Source of the DNA: AP-15 sp963762575
GTDB taxonomy: Bacteria > Pseudomonadota > Alphaproteobacteria > ATCC43930 > CGMCC-115725
DNA: 64,000 nucleotides
NCBI GenBank assembly: GCA_963762575.1
Contig: CAVXLL010000017.1
Span: 186,001-250,000 of the forward strand
Direction: 5' to 3'
Each line of letters starts with the position of its first letter. The stretch's first letter is position 1. A program made the position numbers and the translations under genes. Below are positions 44,924 through 54,844 of the stretch, piece by piece. Under the pieces are notes generated by a model. That model was not told the DNA's origin. It searched no databases and worked only from the letters and a program-made list of their open reading frames with translations.

Positions 44924-46846
44924 TCAGCCGCCCGGCTGTGGCTCGGGCTCGAGGCCGGTCGGCCGGCCGGCTGGCGGGACCGAGCTGCGCCTTCCCGGGC
45001 GCGGTTCGTCGGCAACAGGACCGGTGGAGGTCTCGCGCACGATCCGCTCACCCTTGATGATCCGCCGGATTTCATCGACGGCCAGCGTCTCGTATTCGAG
45101 CAGCCCCTTTGCCAATGCGTGCAACTGGTCCATGCGAGAGCTCAGAATCTCTCTCGCGGTCTGCTCGCCTTCGTCGATGATGCGGCGGATCTCCTCGTCG
45201 ATGACCTTGGCGGTCGCCTCGGAGACGTTCTTGCGCTGCGTAACCGAGTGACCGAGAAACACTTCCTCCTCGTTCTCGGCATAGCGCAAGGGTCCGAGCT
45301 TCTCGCTGAACCCGAACTCGGTCACCATGCGGCGTGCGAGACCGGTGGCGCGGCGGATATCGTCGGCTGCACCCGTCGTCACCTTGTCGGGCCCGAAGAT
45401 CAGCTCCTCGGCGATACGCCCTCCGAACAGGCTCGCCAGCATGGCTTTGATCTCAATTTTGGACTGACTGTATTTGTCGCGCTCCGGCAGGAACATCGTG
45501 ACACCCAGCGCCCGGCCCCGCGGAATTATCGTCACCTTGTGGAGCGGCTCATGGCCCTCCGCATACAGCATGCAGAGTGCATGACCGGCCTCGTGATAAG
45601 CGGTCAGCTTCTTCTCGTCCTCGGTCATGACCATCGAACGCCGCTCGGCGCCCATCATGACCTTGTCCTTTGCTTGCTCGAATTCGCTCATCGCCACCGA
45701 GCGCTTGCCCCTTCGCGCTGCCATCAGCGCCGCTTCGTTGACGAGGTTGGCGAGGTCGGCCCCGGAGAAACCGGGTGTGCCGCGCGCAATGATCTTCGGA
45801 TCGACGTCCGAGGCGAGCGGGACTTTGCGCATGTGCACTTTGAGGATCTTCTCGCGACCTAGGACGTCCGGATTGGGGACGACGACTTGGCGGTCGAACC
45901 TTCCGGGCCGCAACAGAGCGGGATCGAGCACATCCGGGCGGTTAGTTGCCGCGATCAGGATGACCCCCTCATTCGCCTCGAAGCCGTCCATCTCGACGAG
46001 CAGCTGGTTCAGCGTCTGCTCACGCTCGTCATTCCCGCCGCCGAGGCCGGCGCCGCGATGCCGGCCCACCGCATCGATCTCATCGATGAAGATGATGCAG
46101 GGCGCGTTCTTCTTTCCTTGCTCGAACATGTCGCGCACTCGGCTCGCGCCGACACCGACGAACATCTCGACAAAATCGGAGCCCGATATCGTGAAGAACG
46201 GTACATTCGCCTCGCCGGCGATAGCGCGGGCGAGCAAGGTCTTCCCGGTGCCCGGCGACCCAACCAGCAGCACGCCCTTCGGGATCTTTCCGCCGAGTCG
46301 CTGAAATTTTTGGGGGTCCTTCAGGTATTCGACGATTTCCTCGAGCTCCTGCTTGGCTTCGTCGATGCCCGCAACGTCCTCGAACGTGATGCGGCCGACC
46401 TTTTCGGTGAGCAGACGCGCCCGGCTTTTGCCGAAACCCATCGCGCGGCCGCCGCCGCCCTGCATCTGGCGCATAAAGAAGATCCATACGCCGATCAACA
46501 GGAGCATCGGGAACCAGGAGATCAGCACGCCGAACAGTGACGGCACGTTTTCGTCGACCGGGGCTGCGGTTATCCGCACGCCCTTGTCCGTCAACCGGCC
46601 GACCAAGGTGGGATCATTCGGAGCGTAAGTCGTGAATGCCCGGCTATCGGTGAAGTGGCCGCTGATGTTGTTGCCCTGGATCGTGACGTCGGCAACCTGC
46701 CCTCGATTGACGTCGTTCAGAAAGTCCGAGAATGCCAGGGTGGCTTGCGGTCCGCGGCTGGATGAGGTCTGGAACAGGTTGAAGAGCGCGACGAGAAGCA
46801 GCCCGATTACGATCCAGAGGGCGAGATTCTTGCCGAAATTATTCAC
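44924..46846 (-). CDS. ftsH: ATP-dependent zinc metalloprotease FtsH
   Basis: 640-residue inner-membrane AAA protease for quality control and regulated proteolysis. Helix 1 is at about 8-26, a periplasmic domain follows, and helix 2 is about 107-127. Walker A GSPGTGKT, Walker B IIFIDEIDAVG, the second region of homology and the zinc site HEAGH are all present. The Pro/Gly-rich tail is ordinary. It lies between tilS and glmM, with 107 bases of upstream spacer. Confidence 0.97.
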   Translation of the reverse strand: MNNFGKNLALWIVIGLLLVALFNLFQTSSSRGPQATLAFSDFLNDVNRGQVADVTIQGNNISGHFTDSRAFTTYAPNDPTLVGRLTDKGVRITAAPVDENVPSLFGVLISWFPMLLLIGVWIFFMRQMQGGGGRAMGFGKSRARLLTEKVGRITFEDVAGIDEAKQELEEIVEYLKDPQKFQRLGGKIPKGVLLVGSPGTGKTLLARAIAGEANVPFFTISGSDFVEMFVGVGASRVRDMFEQGKKNAPCIIFIDEIDAVGRHRGAGLGGGNDEREQTLNQLLVEMDGFEANEGVILIAATNRPDVLDPALLRPGRFDRQVVVPNPDVLGREKILKVHMRKVPLASDVDPKIIARGTPGFSGADLANLVNEAALMAARRGKRSVAMSEFEQAKDKVMMGAERRSMVMTEDEKKLTAYHEAGHALCMLYAEGHEPLHKVTIIPRGRALGVTMFLPERDKYSQSKIEIKAMLASLFGGRIAEELIFGPDKVTTGAADDIRRATGLARRMVTEFGFSEKLGPLRYAENEEEVFLGHSVTQRKNVSEATAKVIDEEIRRIIDEGEQTAREILSSRMDQLHALAKGLLEYETLAVDEIRRIIKGERIVRETSTGPVADEPRPGRRSSVPPAGRPTGLEPEPQPGG

Positions 46847-46953
46847 GATGAAGGCCTTTCATGCGAGCTGGGCATCGTGCGTCCCTAGACTAACCTTCGA
46901 GAGCCAGACCCGCGACATTTTTCGCTCGATTTACAGATAAGACGCGAACGGTG

Positions 46954-48279
46954 TTAAACAACGGCAAAGCCCGCTTGCGTCAATGGAGTAACGGGTCGAA
47001 ACACAATCTGCGGCAAGTCGACCACTCCCTCGCGTCTATATCCAAGATGAGGAACGGCTGCGATGCCCTTCTCGTCCCAAACGCCCGGAAGAATTGGCAG
47101 CAGTAACCGCGGCAGCCACGCCCGCCACAGCTGCTGGGTGCGGCGATCGAGGCGCGGGGTTTCCGGGAGGCCCAGGTATCCGATCGTAAAGGGGCCGCCG
47201 TCAGCCCACGGCGTCATAATTTCAAATCGGCGATCCCAGATGAACTGCTCCCCCGGGCAGAGGCGCACCGGCGGCGCCGCTTTGGCGAGTTCGCGCATCA
47301 CTAGGATACGCTCTCGCGATCGGATGAAACGGCACCCGCCGACCGTATGTCCGCGCCGTGCGGCCTCACCCAGCACAGCACGCAGCCGAGCAATCCGCTC
47401 ACGCCGCGGCGGATAAGAGGCGCCGCCGATCGCAGCGGTGACAGCGGAAAGCAGCCGCTCGGTCGTCTCCGGTCGCGTTTCCGGGATCATGGCGGGATCG
47501 AGCAGCGCGAAGCCGGCGGGATGCAAGCTAACATATTGGGCGAGGAGCGCGTTCCGCTCGTGCTCATGGGCTGCCCGCGTATCGCCCAAACCGCGGATCT
47601 CGCCGAGCAGGCGGGAGCTGCCTTCCTTGCCAGCGCGCGCGCTGTCACCCCGTCGCAAGCGAGACCGCTCGAACGCGGGGTCGAGGTTGCTCGGATCGCT
47701 TATGAAGGGCTGTCGTTCGGCTTCGAGGAATGCCAAGAGCCGATCCCTTGCGACGCCGAGCAGCGGACGCAGCAATCGGCAGTCGGCGAGCTCGCGGATC
47801 GCCGACATCCCGGCGAGGCCTTCCAGGCCGCTGTGAGCCCGGTGGCGGATCAGATGCGTCTCGATCTGATCATCCCGATGGTGACCGGTCAACAAGTGCA
47901 GACAGGCGTGATCATGGCACCAGCCGCCAAGCAGGCGATAGCGCGCCAAGCGCGCCGCTTCTTGGATCCCGGTTCGCGGCTTTTCGCCCGCCCAGACCAG
48001 TATTTCGTGGCGAATGGCTCTCGCCGACAGCCATCCCGCGAGCCGCCGGATTTCGTCGCCGCTTTCCGGCCGCAGCCGGTGATCCACGGTGACCGCACAG
48101 ATTTGGCCGCCCCTTTCGCGGGCCCACCGGTCCGCCAGAATGGCGAGCGCCAAGCTGTCGGAACCACCGGAGACGCCGACGGCGAGAAACGGCGTGTCTT
48201 CAAAGTTCGCAAGTGAGAAGAGCGAGGCGGCGAATTCGCCAAGGGATAGGGGCTTGGCCGCCGATCTAAGTGTCAGCAA
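46954..48279 (-). CDS. tilS: tRNA(Ile)-lysidine synthase
   Basis: 441 residues; modifies C34 of the AUA-reading tRNA-Ile with lysine and ATP. The PP-loop VGVSGGSDSLALAIL is at about 34-48, followed by VTVDHRLRPES, GIQEAARLARYRLL and TGHHRDDQIET, all typical. A TTG at 48279 overlaps the cpoB stop and is the probable start. An Arg-rich stretch follows FERSRLRRG. Essential housekeeping gene with no visible break. Confidence 0.93.
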   Translation of the reverse strand: MLTLRSAAKPLSLGEFAASLFSLANFEDTPFLAVGVSGGSDSLALAILADRWARERGGQICAVTVDHRLRPESGDEIRRLAGWLSARAIRHEILVWAGEKPRTGIQEAARLARYRLLGGWCHDHACLHLLTGHHRDDQIETHLIRHRAHSGLEGLAGMSAIRELADCRLLRPLLGVARDRLLAFLEAERQPFISDPSNLDPAFERSRLRRGDSARAGKEGSSRLLGEIRGLGDTRAAHEHERNALLAQYVSLHPAGFALLDPAMIPETRPETTERLLSAVTAAIGGASYPPRRERIARLRAVLGEAARRGHTVGGCRFIRSRERILVMRELAKAAPPVRLCPGEQFIWDRRFEIMTPWADGGPFTIGYLGLPETPRLDRRTQQLWRAWLPRLLLPILPGVWDEKGIAAVPHLGYRREGVVDLPQIVFRPVTPLTQAGFAVV

Positions 48280-49349
48280 CCCAGCCGCTTCTTCTCGGCG
48301 ACCGAATGCTCTTTGATCGAGCTTCCCGAGTTGGGGAAATCGTGATCCAGCTGGGCGAACGCGACGCAGGCGCTCTGCTTCTGGTTGGCGCGCGCAAGCG
48401 ACATGCCGAGTTTCAACAGATCGTCGGCCGCCTTGGCCCCTTTTGGATAATTCTTGTAGCCCTCGGCAAAGGCGCTGGCCGCCTCCGCGTACCGCCCGCG
48501 TGCGTAATATGTCTCGCCCAGCCAGTATTGCGCGCTGCCGGCCAGCGCATCTTTGGGATGTTTCGTGACGAACGACTTCAAGGCCTCTTCGGCAGCAGGA
48601 TAGTCTGGCTCTTTAAGTAGACCGAACGCCGCGTTGTACTGTTCTGGAGCAGAAGCGGAAGCTAACCCGCCGGTCGAGGGGCGCCGAAAATTCCCAGCGG
48701 TCTCGAAATTCCGTGTGTCCGGAACCGGTTGCGTTACGCCTGGGGGAGTCCCCGAGGGAGTTCCCGGGGGGGTCAAAGTGCGCGCTCCGCCCATCTGCTC
48801 CGGCGGCGGTGGCACCAAGGTCCCGGGCGGCATCGGATCGGCGGCCGGCCTCGGCCGAGCCGAGGTGGCAACCGGGGAGGGACCTCGCATCGCGAACTGT
48901 CCGGCGGGACTCGAATCGGTTATTCCGGCGGAGGCATGCGCGCTCGGCGCCGAGTTCCTGGGCGGCCCCGGGCCTTGCCCCTGGCCTTGCCCCTGGCCTT
49001 GACTGAACCGCAGGTCGATGTCGCCGTTGATCTGCTCGAGACGGCGCCGCAGTTGCTCGACCCCGTTCACCGCGTCCTCGACGCGTCCGGTCAGTTCGCG
49101 CATCTGGCCTTCCAATCGGTCCATGCGCAGCTCGGTATCGACCGCCCCCGCCGACCCAGTGCTGACCACCGGGGAAGGGCCGCCACGGTAAACCTGCCGC
49201 TGCAGCATGCTGAGATCCCGCTCCAGGCGATCCAAGCGGTCCTGCATCGCTCGGTCCTGCGCGCGTGCCGCCGGGTTCGGCAAGGTCATTAGGACGAACG
49301 CCAGGAACACAATTGAGCGGGGAGGGCGCAGGATCAAACGCCGTATCAT
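48273..49349 (-). CDS. cpoB: Tol-Pal cell-division coordinator CpoB (YbgF)
   Basis: 358 residues from the ATG at 49349. The signal peptide (MIRRLILRPP..AARAQ) is followed by an N-terminal coiled coil (RLDRLERDLSMLQRQV, MRELTGRVEDAVNGVEQL), a long low-complexity linker containing a Gly-Gln repeat (about 48965-49005), and C-terminal TPR repeats (YNAAFGLLKEPDYPAAEEALK, AQYWLGETYYARGRYAEAA). It links cell-wall synthesis to Tol-Pal constriction. The linker is longer than in E. coli. An upstream in-frame GTG is at 49403. Confidence 0.92.
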   Translation of the reverse strand: MIRRLILRPPRSIVFLAFVLMTLPNPAARAQDRAMQDRLDRLERDLSMLQRQVYRGGPSPVVSTGSAGAVDTELRMDRLEGQMRELTGRVEDAVNGVEQLRRRLEQINGDIDLRFSQGQGQGQGQGPGPPRNSAPSAHASAGITDSSPAGQFAMRGPSPVATSARPRPAADPMPPGTLVPPPPEQMGGARTLTPPGTPSGTPPGVTQPVPDTRNFETAGNFRRPSTGGLASASAPEQYNAAFGLLKEPDYPAAEEALKSFVTKHPKDALAGSAQYWLGETYYARGRYAEAASAFAEGYKNYPKGAKAADDLLKLGMSLARANQKQSACVAFAQLDHDFPNSGSSIKEHSVAEKKRLGC

Positions 49350-49500
49350 CAGAAGCCTATCGAGACCGCGCGTGAGCCGGGGGGCGACTCGCCTCCGCGC
49401 CACCCGAGGGCACTAGCGGCGCGGGTTGAGCAAACCGTCCTACTAGGGTCCTTTTAGGGCGAAAAAAGGGCGCGCCCCCACGGCGGCGGCGGTTCCGTTC

Positions 49501-50007
49501 TCAGTTCACCGTGGTTACGGCGCGCCGGTTCTGCGCATAGGCCTCTTCGCTCGAGCCGACAACGGCAGGACGCTCCTTGCCGTAGCTGATCGTCGAGATG
49601 CGGGATGCCGGAATACCCGAGGCGACCAAGACATTCTTTACCGCCTGGGCGCGGCGTTCGCCGAGCGCGAGGTTGTATTCGCGCGTGCCGCGCTCGTCGC
49701 AGTGTCCTTCGACGGTGACAGTCACGTTCGGATAGCGCCGCAGCCAATCGGCTTGCCGCTCTAGGATCTGCTGAGATTCAGGCGTGATGTCTGAGCGGTC
49801 GAAGGCAAAGAACACGCGATCGCCGGCGCCCGCCTCCAGATCCTGCTGCGATCCCGGCAAAGCGTTTCTCGAGCCGATGCCGCCGGGTCCGCCCATCCCC
49901 GGTCCTCCCGCTCCACCAGGCGGGCCCGGCGCTGTCTCCGGTGCACTGCTGCAAGCGGTCAGCAGCAGCAAACCCGCGCCGAAAATGCCGATCATTTTCG
50001 TCCACAT
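49501..50007 (-). CDS. pal: Peptidoglycan-associated lipoprotein Pal
   Basis: 168 residues. The leader MWTKMIGIFGAGLLLL ends in the lipobox LTAC (Cys19). A Gly/Pro-rich linker precedes the OmpA-like domain, with VFFAFDRSDITPES and VEGHCDERGTREYNLALGERRA containing the diaminopimelate-binding Asp and Arg. It anchors the outer membrane to the wall and pairs with TolB. A GGGCGCGCCC-T6 sequence (about 49485-49462, minus strand) downstream could act as a weak terminator. Confidence 0.95.
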   Translation of the reverse strand: MWTKMIGIFGAGLLLLTACSSAPETAPGPPGGAGGPGMGGPGGIGSRNALPGSQQDLEAGAGDRVFFAFDRSDITPESQQILERQADWLRRYPNVTVTVEGHCDERGTREYNLALGERRAQAVKNVLVASGIPASRISTISYGKERPAVVGSSEEAYAQNRRAVTTVN

Positions 50008-50123
50008 CGAGATTCCCCCTTGATCAATTTTCGAACTCCGTCCGCGTCTCCCGTCCATCTCGCGATGATCGCACCCCCCGACGACATCCCACCCACCTAG
50101 CGAACCGATCGTATCCCGGCTAC

Positions 50124-51483
50124 TCAGCGGAGCAACGGCGACCAAGCCGGATCGGAAGCATCCCCTGAGGTCATTACCTCGCGCTGATTCGAGCCGGTCA
50201 AGTCGATCGAGAACAGGCGCGTCGAAACGTGCCCGCGTGAATCGGTCGGCGACTGGCGGAAATACATCAGCACTCGACCGTTCGGCGCCCAAGTCGGTCC
50301 CTCCACGAGGAAATCCCGCGTCAAGAGGCGCTCTCCCGAGCCGTCGGGCCGCATTACCCCGATATAGAAAGATCCACCGTCAATTTTGGTGAAGGCGATC
50401 TGATCGCCGCGCGGCGACCAGACCGGCGTTCCGTATTTGCCCGAACCGAAGCTGATGCGTTTGACGTCGCTGCCGTCCGAATTCATCACGTAAAGCTGCT
50501 GGGAACCACCGCGATCGGAATTGAACACGATCTTGCTGCCGTCCGGCGAGAAGCAGGGCGAGGTGTCGATCGCCTGGCTGTCGGTCAGCCGAACCGGCCT
50601 GCGGGTGCGCAGATCTAGTGCAAAGAGATTGCTGACGCCGTTCTCTGCGCGGCTGAGGATCACCCTGTTACCGTCGGGCGAAAACCGCGGTGCGAAGGTC
50701 ATTCCGGGAAAGTCGCCAACGACCTCCTGCTGCCCGGTATCGATATTGAACAAATAGACGCGCGGCGCGCCGCTGCCATAGGACAGGTAGGTAATCTCCT
50801 GCGCTGTCGGCGAGAAGCGCGGCGTCAGCACCAGCGCCCGGCCGTCCGTCAGGAAGCGGTTGTTGGCCCCGTCCTGGTCCATGATAGCAAGGCGCTTCAC
50901 CCGCTTGTCCGCCGGGCCCGATTCCGCGACATACACGATCCGGGTATCGAAATAGCCGTCTTCGCCGGTGATCCGCTTATAGATCTCGTCAGCGATTATG
51001 TGAGCGATGCGCCGCCAGTTCTGTTGAGTGGTCGTGTAGCCGTACCCGGTCAGCTGCTGCTCGGCAAACACGTCCCACAGCGCGGAACTCGACCCGTAGC
51101 CTCCCATCCCCTTGCGTCTTGACCGAGCCGGTAACCAGCGCCTGCGCATTGATCTGGCGCCAGTCGGGAAACCGGGGTTGTGAATCGCCCAGCGAGACAT
51201 TCTGGATGAAGCTGCGCGGGTCGATCGGGCGAAACAGCCCGGAGCGCTCGAGATCGGCCGAGACGACGCCGGCAATGTCGCGTCCGGCCTGGGTTTCGTT
51301 CTCGGCGCCGCCGGGGAAGGCAGGGATCGCGATCGGCATCGGCTCGACCTTGCCGCTGGTAATGTCGAGGCGCAGTTCGGCGCGCACCGAGGGGCCGGAA
51401 CACGGCAGCATGATCAGCGCAGCAAAAACCGCACCGGCCAGTATTCGGCAGCTTCTTCTCATAAGATGTTCCCGGTCTTTCAT
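50124..51483 (-). CDS. tolB: Tol-Pal system protein TolB, one apparent indel
   Basis: Periplasmic beta-propeller that binds Pal and TolA, about 452 residues when corrected. The ATG at 51483 overlaps the tolA stop (ATGA); ATG 51462 is the alternative. Signal peptide, then LRLDITSGKVEPMPIAIPAF and AGVVSADLERSGLFRPID. An extra base at 51081 shifts the frame after GRLRVEFR; it resumes as LWDVFAEQQLTGYGY. Five WD-like DPP repeats with FSPDG motifs follow and the end is DPAWSPLLR. Since Tol-Pal is rarely lost, I treat this as a sequence error. Confidence 0.88.
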
Positions 51484-52484
51484 AAGATGTCTCTGGGGCT
51501 GAAGTCGACGACAAGGTCCTTCCAGATCGCGTATTTCTCGGCGGGCAAGTGCAGGGGCCGGCATAGCGGGTTGAAGAAGGCGCGGCGCGCGCTTTCGGCC
51601 GCGGCGCGATAGAAGGGATCGCCGCCCAGCCGACCCTGATCGACGATCGTCGCCTGCCGGACCGTGCCGTCGGGATCGACGATGACCTTGATCTCGACAA
51701 CGAGATCCTTTGCGTCGCGGGCGCCTGCCGGCACGTTCCAGCAACGCGCGATTTGGTGGCGGACCATGTCGAGTTCGCTGGCGGTGAGCTGGCTGCCCAA
51801 TGGGGCCTTGGGCTGCGAGGAAGCCCGTGCTGCGCTGGGCCGTGGGTTCTCCGGCGGTGCGTCGGCGGTTGTCGCCGCATGCACCGGCGCCAAATTCTTC
51901 AGCAACGCGTCGAATTGCCGAGGATCGTATTTTTTTTCCTCCGGCTTCTTTTCTTCCGGCTTCGATTCTAAACTGGCCAATTGCCGCGGCGGCTCGGGTT
52001 TTTCCTTGGGCTTCGGCGCCTCGATCTTCTCGACCGGCTTTTCCTCTGGCTTCGGCTCGGGCGGTTTCGGCGGGGGCGGCGGCGCCGGCTTGGCTTCCGG
52101 GGGGACCGGCTCATCGACCGGCTGTGCAAGGGCCGCCGCGGAAGGCGGGACGGGTGCCGGTTTTGGCGGCTCGGGTTTGGGCTGCGGCTTTGGCGCTGGT
52201 GCCTCGACTTCGGGCACCTCCGGTTTGGCATCCGGTCGCGGCGAGTTCGGGTTGGGGTGGGTGGCTCGGGTTTCCGGCGCGATCGTGACGAGTTCAACGG
52301 CTACTGGCATATCTGCAAGCGGCGGTGGGTCGAACAGCCTCGGCAGACCGATGATCAAGAAGCCGCCGAGCACGACGTGAAGCGCCGCCGACAAGGCGAT
52401 CCCGCGAGAGCCGATGCCCGCCGGCAGCTCGTCGGGGACCTCGGCGGCTCCGGTCAATACCGGTTCAGCAAGCGCAAGGCTCAT
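51480..52484 (-). CDS. tolA: TolA-like energy-coupling protein
   Basis: 334 residues. One N-terminal membrane helix (about 28-48, IALSAALHVVLGGFLIIGL) is followed by a long Pro/Lys/Glu-rich region (roughly 75-190) that would span the periplasm. A TonB/TolA C-terminal domain follows (SELDMVRHQIARCWNVPAG, VVEIKVIVDPDGTVRQA). It connects the TolQR motor to TolB-Pal. Low overall similarity to E. coli TolA is normal. Position between tolR and tolB supports the call. Confidence 0.9.
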   Translation of the reverse strand: MSLALAEPVLTGAAEVPDELPAGIGSRGIALSAALHVVLGGFLIIGLPRLFDPPPLADMPVAVELVTIAPETRATHPNPNSPRPDAKPEVPEVEAPAPKPQPKPEPPKPAPVPPSAAALAQPVDEPVPPEAKPAPPPPPKPPEPKPEEKPVEKIEAPKPKEKPEPPRQLASLESKPEEKKPEEKKYDPRQFDALLKNLAPVHAATTADAPPENPRPSAARASSQPKAPLGSQLTASELDMVRHQIARCWNVPAGARDAKDLVVEIKVIVDPDGTVRQATIVDQGRLGGDPFYRAAAESARRAFFNPLCRPLHLPAEKYAIWKDLVVDFSPRDIL

Positions 52485-52507
52485 CGGCGGAAGTGGCGCA
52501 ACCGTTC

Positions 52508-53005
52508 TTAACGCTTGATGGCCCGCGCCGATCGGTCGGACGGGTTGCCTCCGGAGGCGGTTTTGCCGGGCGCTCCTTTCGGCGATTCGGCAATCAGCGA
52601 CACCTTGTGGAAGCCGGCGGTGCTGACCAAGCTCATCACTTCGACGACCCGGCCGTAATTGATCGCCCGGTCGCCTCTGACGTAAAGCAGCGCGTCGGGG
52701 TTGCTGCCGGTAATCGCCTGCAGACGCGGGACCAACGAATCGGTCGGGACTTCGGTCTCCTGGATAAAGATGCGGCCTTCACCGTTGATCGTGATGACGA
52801 GGGGTTCTTTTGGCTCGGTAATCGGCGGCGCCTGGGTCTGCGGAAGATCAACGGGAACCCCGACCGTCAACAGCGGCGCCGCCACCATGAAGACGACCAG
52901 CAAGACGAGCATGACGTCGACCAATGGCGTCACGTTGATTTCCGACATCGGCCGGTAGCGCCCGGCCAAGCGCTGGCCGTTGCCGCCGAGACCCGGCATC
53001 GCCAT
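52508..53005 (-). CDS. tolR: Tol-Pal system proton channel subunit TolR
   Basis: 165 residues. The family core RPMSEINVTPLVDVMLVLLVVFMVAAPL (split across a short cytoplasmic tail and one helix with the proton-carrying Asp) is followed by the periplasmic ExbD-like domain LVITINGEGRIFIQE and LYVRGDRAINYGRVVEVMSL. The Met-Ala-Met start is two bases after tolQ. The tail of about 25 residues is charged. Confidence 0.95.
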   Translation of the reverse strand: MAMPGLGGNGQRLAGRYRPMSEINVTPLVDVMLVLLVVFMVAAPLLTVGVPVDLPQTQAPPITEPKEPLVITINGEGRIFIQETEVPTDSLVPRLQAITGSNPDALLYVRGDRAINYGRVVEVMSLVSTAGFHKVSLIAESPKGAPGKTASGGNPSDRSARAIKR

Positions 53006-53007
53006 CG

Positions 53008-53736
53008 TCAGGGCCGCTCGTCGAGTTGGCGCGACAGGATCGCGCTGAATTCGCTGGCAAAGGCTTCGAGCCGGCCGGCGTAGCGCCCGAAATCGGTGGC
53101 CAGCTTGTTGTAGGCGATGACCGCCGGTATGGCGGCGACGAGCCCGAGTGCCGTTGCGAACAGCGACTCGGCTATGCCGGGCGCAACAACCGCGAGACTG
53201 GTGTTCTTCGAGGCGGCGATTGATTGGAAGCTGTCCATGATGCCCCAGACCGTCCCGAACAGACCGACGAATGGCGCCGTCGAGCCGACCGTCGCCAGAA
53301 AGGCCATGAAACGCTCGACCCGATCCATCTCGCGGCCGACCGTGACGCTCATCACGCGCTCGATGCGCTGCTGCAGGCTGGCCCGCATGCCGGGCGTGCC
53401 GAGCAGGTTTTTCGCTGCGCTCCGCCGCCATTCCCGCATCGCCGCGGAGAAGACCGCGGTCATCGGATCGGGCGGACGCTGACCGACCCTCTCGTAGAGG
53501 TCGTCAAGCGACCCGCCTGACCAGAAGGTCTCCTCAAAGTTCGTGGCGGCGTGCCGCAGTCGGCGGACCCGGATCACCTTGTCGAAGATGACGGCCCACG
53601 ACCAAAACGACGCGAGCAACAGGATCAGCATCACTAGTTTGACAATGGCATCGGACTGCAAGAACAGGCCGATGATCGAGAGGTCATGCGCAATAGAACC
53701 GGCGAGCGGCAGAGTGTCGATGGCGTTAGGCTGCAT
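53008..53736 (-). CDS. tolQ: Tol-Pal system motor subunit TolQ
   Basis: 242 residues, MotA/TolQ/ExbB family. Helix 1 is about 33-53 (LVMLILLLASFWSWAVIFDKVI), and helices 2-3 are in FLATVGSTAPFVGLFGTVWGIMDSF and GIAESLFATALGLVAAIPAVIAYN, which contain the conserved pore residues. It is the first tol gene after ruvB. YbgC, the thioesterase often placed before tolQ in other Proteobacteria, is not here. Confidence 0.95.
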   Translation of the reverse strand: MQPNAIDTLPLAGSIAHDLSIIGLFLQSDAIVKLVMLILLLASFWSWAVIFDKVIRVRRLRHAATNFEETFWSGGSLDDLYERVGQRPPDPMTAVFSAAMREWRRSAAKNLLGTPGMRASLQQRIERVMSVTVGREMDRVERFMAFLATVGSTAPFVGLFGTVWGIMDSFQSIAASKNTSLAVVAPGIAESLFATALGLVAAIPAVIAYNKLATDFGRYAGRLEAFASEFSAILSRQLDERP

Positions 53737-53779
53737 TAGTGTCGGCCCTTTATGGCGTCTTTTGGACGATTGATTGGGA

Positions 53780-54844
53780 TCAGCATGAATTCTCCGTTTC
53801 CCATGACGACCCCGCCAGAAGATCGAGCTGGGCCGGCATGGTCGCCGGCGTCGGCAAGTCGAGATGCCGGAACGCGATTCGGGTCAGCATGCGGCCGCGG
53901 GGCGTGCGCTGCACGAAGCCCTCCTGAAGCAGGTACGGCTCGATGACCTCTTCGACGACGTCGCGCTCATCGCCGAGCGCCGCCGCGATTGTCTCGACCC
54001 CGACCGGCCCGCCCGCGTAGTTTTCGGCAATGCAGCGAAGATAGCGCCGGTCCATGCCGTCGAGACCGCGCCCATCGACGTCGAGCCGCAGCAGCGCTGC
54101 GTCGGCAGCAACGGCGTCAACGCTCGTCAGACCGGTGACTGCGGTAAAGTCGCGGACCCGGCGCAGCAGCCGTATCGCGACGCGCGGGGTGCCCCGTGAC
54201 CTTCGCGCAATCTCTGCGGCGCCGTCGGGGCACAAGTCGATGCCCAGAACTCGGGCGGCGCGGCTGACGATCGTCCCGAGCTCCGCCGGCTCGTAGAAGG
54301 CGAGACGCAATGGGATGCCGAAACGCTCCCGCAGCGGCCGGGTGATCAGGCCTGAGCGCGTCGTGGCGCCGATCAAGGTGAAGGGCGCGAGACGGTAGCG
54401 AATCGATCGCGCTCCGGGTCCCTGACCGATGATCAGGTCTATCTGGTAGTCCTCCATCGCCGGGTAGAGGTACTCCTCGGCCGCCGGCGGCAGACGATGG
54501 ATTTCGTCGATGAACAGCACCTCGCGCGGGGCCAGCTTGCTGAGCATCGCGACAAGATCGGCGGCGCGCTGAATCACCGGGCCCGCGGTGGCATGAAAAT
54601 CGACGCCCATTTCGCGAGCGACGATCTGCGCGAGCGTCGTCTTGCCGAGCCCGGGCGGACCAAAGAACAAGATATGATCGAGGGCTTCACCGCGGCTCTT
54701 CGCCGCCTCGATGAAGACGCGCAGGTTGTCGCGCAGCTGACGCTGGCCGACGAATTCATCGAGAGTGGCCGGCCGGACCGAGCTATCGGCTGCGTCTTGC
54801 TCGGCTTGCTGCGGCGCGACGACGCGCGGTGCGGCATCGTTCAT
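53780..54844 (-). CDS. ruvB: Holliday junction helicase motor RuvB
   Basis: 354 residues. It has the RuvB N-terminus (VRPATLDEFVGQRQLRDNL), Walker A FGPPGLGKTT, Walker B LFIDEIHRL, sensor 1 IGATTRSGLITRPLRERFG, sensor 2 RSRGTPRVAIRLLRRVRDF and the winged-helix end (PYLLQEGFVQRTPRGRM). The hexamer drives branch migration with RuvA. The ATG overlaps the ruvA stop by ATGA. Confidence 0.97.
   Translation of the reverse strand: MNDAAPRVVAPQQAEQDAADSSVRPATLDEFVGQRQLRDNLRVFIEAAKSRGEALDHILFFGPPGLGKTTLAQIVAREMGVDFHATAGPVIQRAADLVAMLSKLAPREVLFIDEIHRLPPAAEEYLYPAMEDYQIDLIIGQGPGARSIRYRLAPFTLIGATTRSGLITRPLRERFGIPLRLAFYEPAELGTIVSRAARVLGIDLCPDGAAEIARRSRGTPRVAIRLLRRVRDFTAVTGLTSVDAVAADAALLRLDVDGRGLDGMDRRYLRCIAENYAGGPVGVETIAAALGDERDVVEEVIEPYLLQEGFVQRTPRGRMLTRIAFRHLDLPTPATMPAQLDLLAGSSWETENSC

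Noticed and set aside
48965..49005. Tandem 12-base repeat as a possible CRISPR or regulatory array
   Set aside because: It is in frame inside cpoB and encodes the Gly-Gln linker; there are no spacers.
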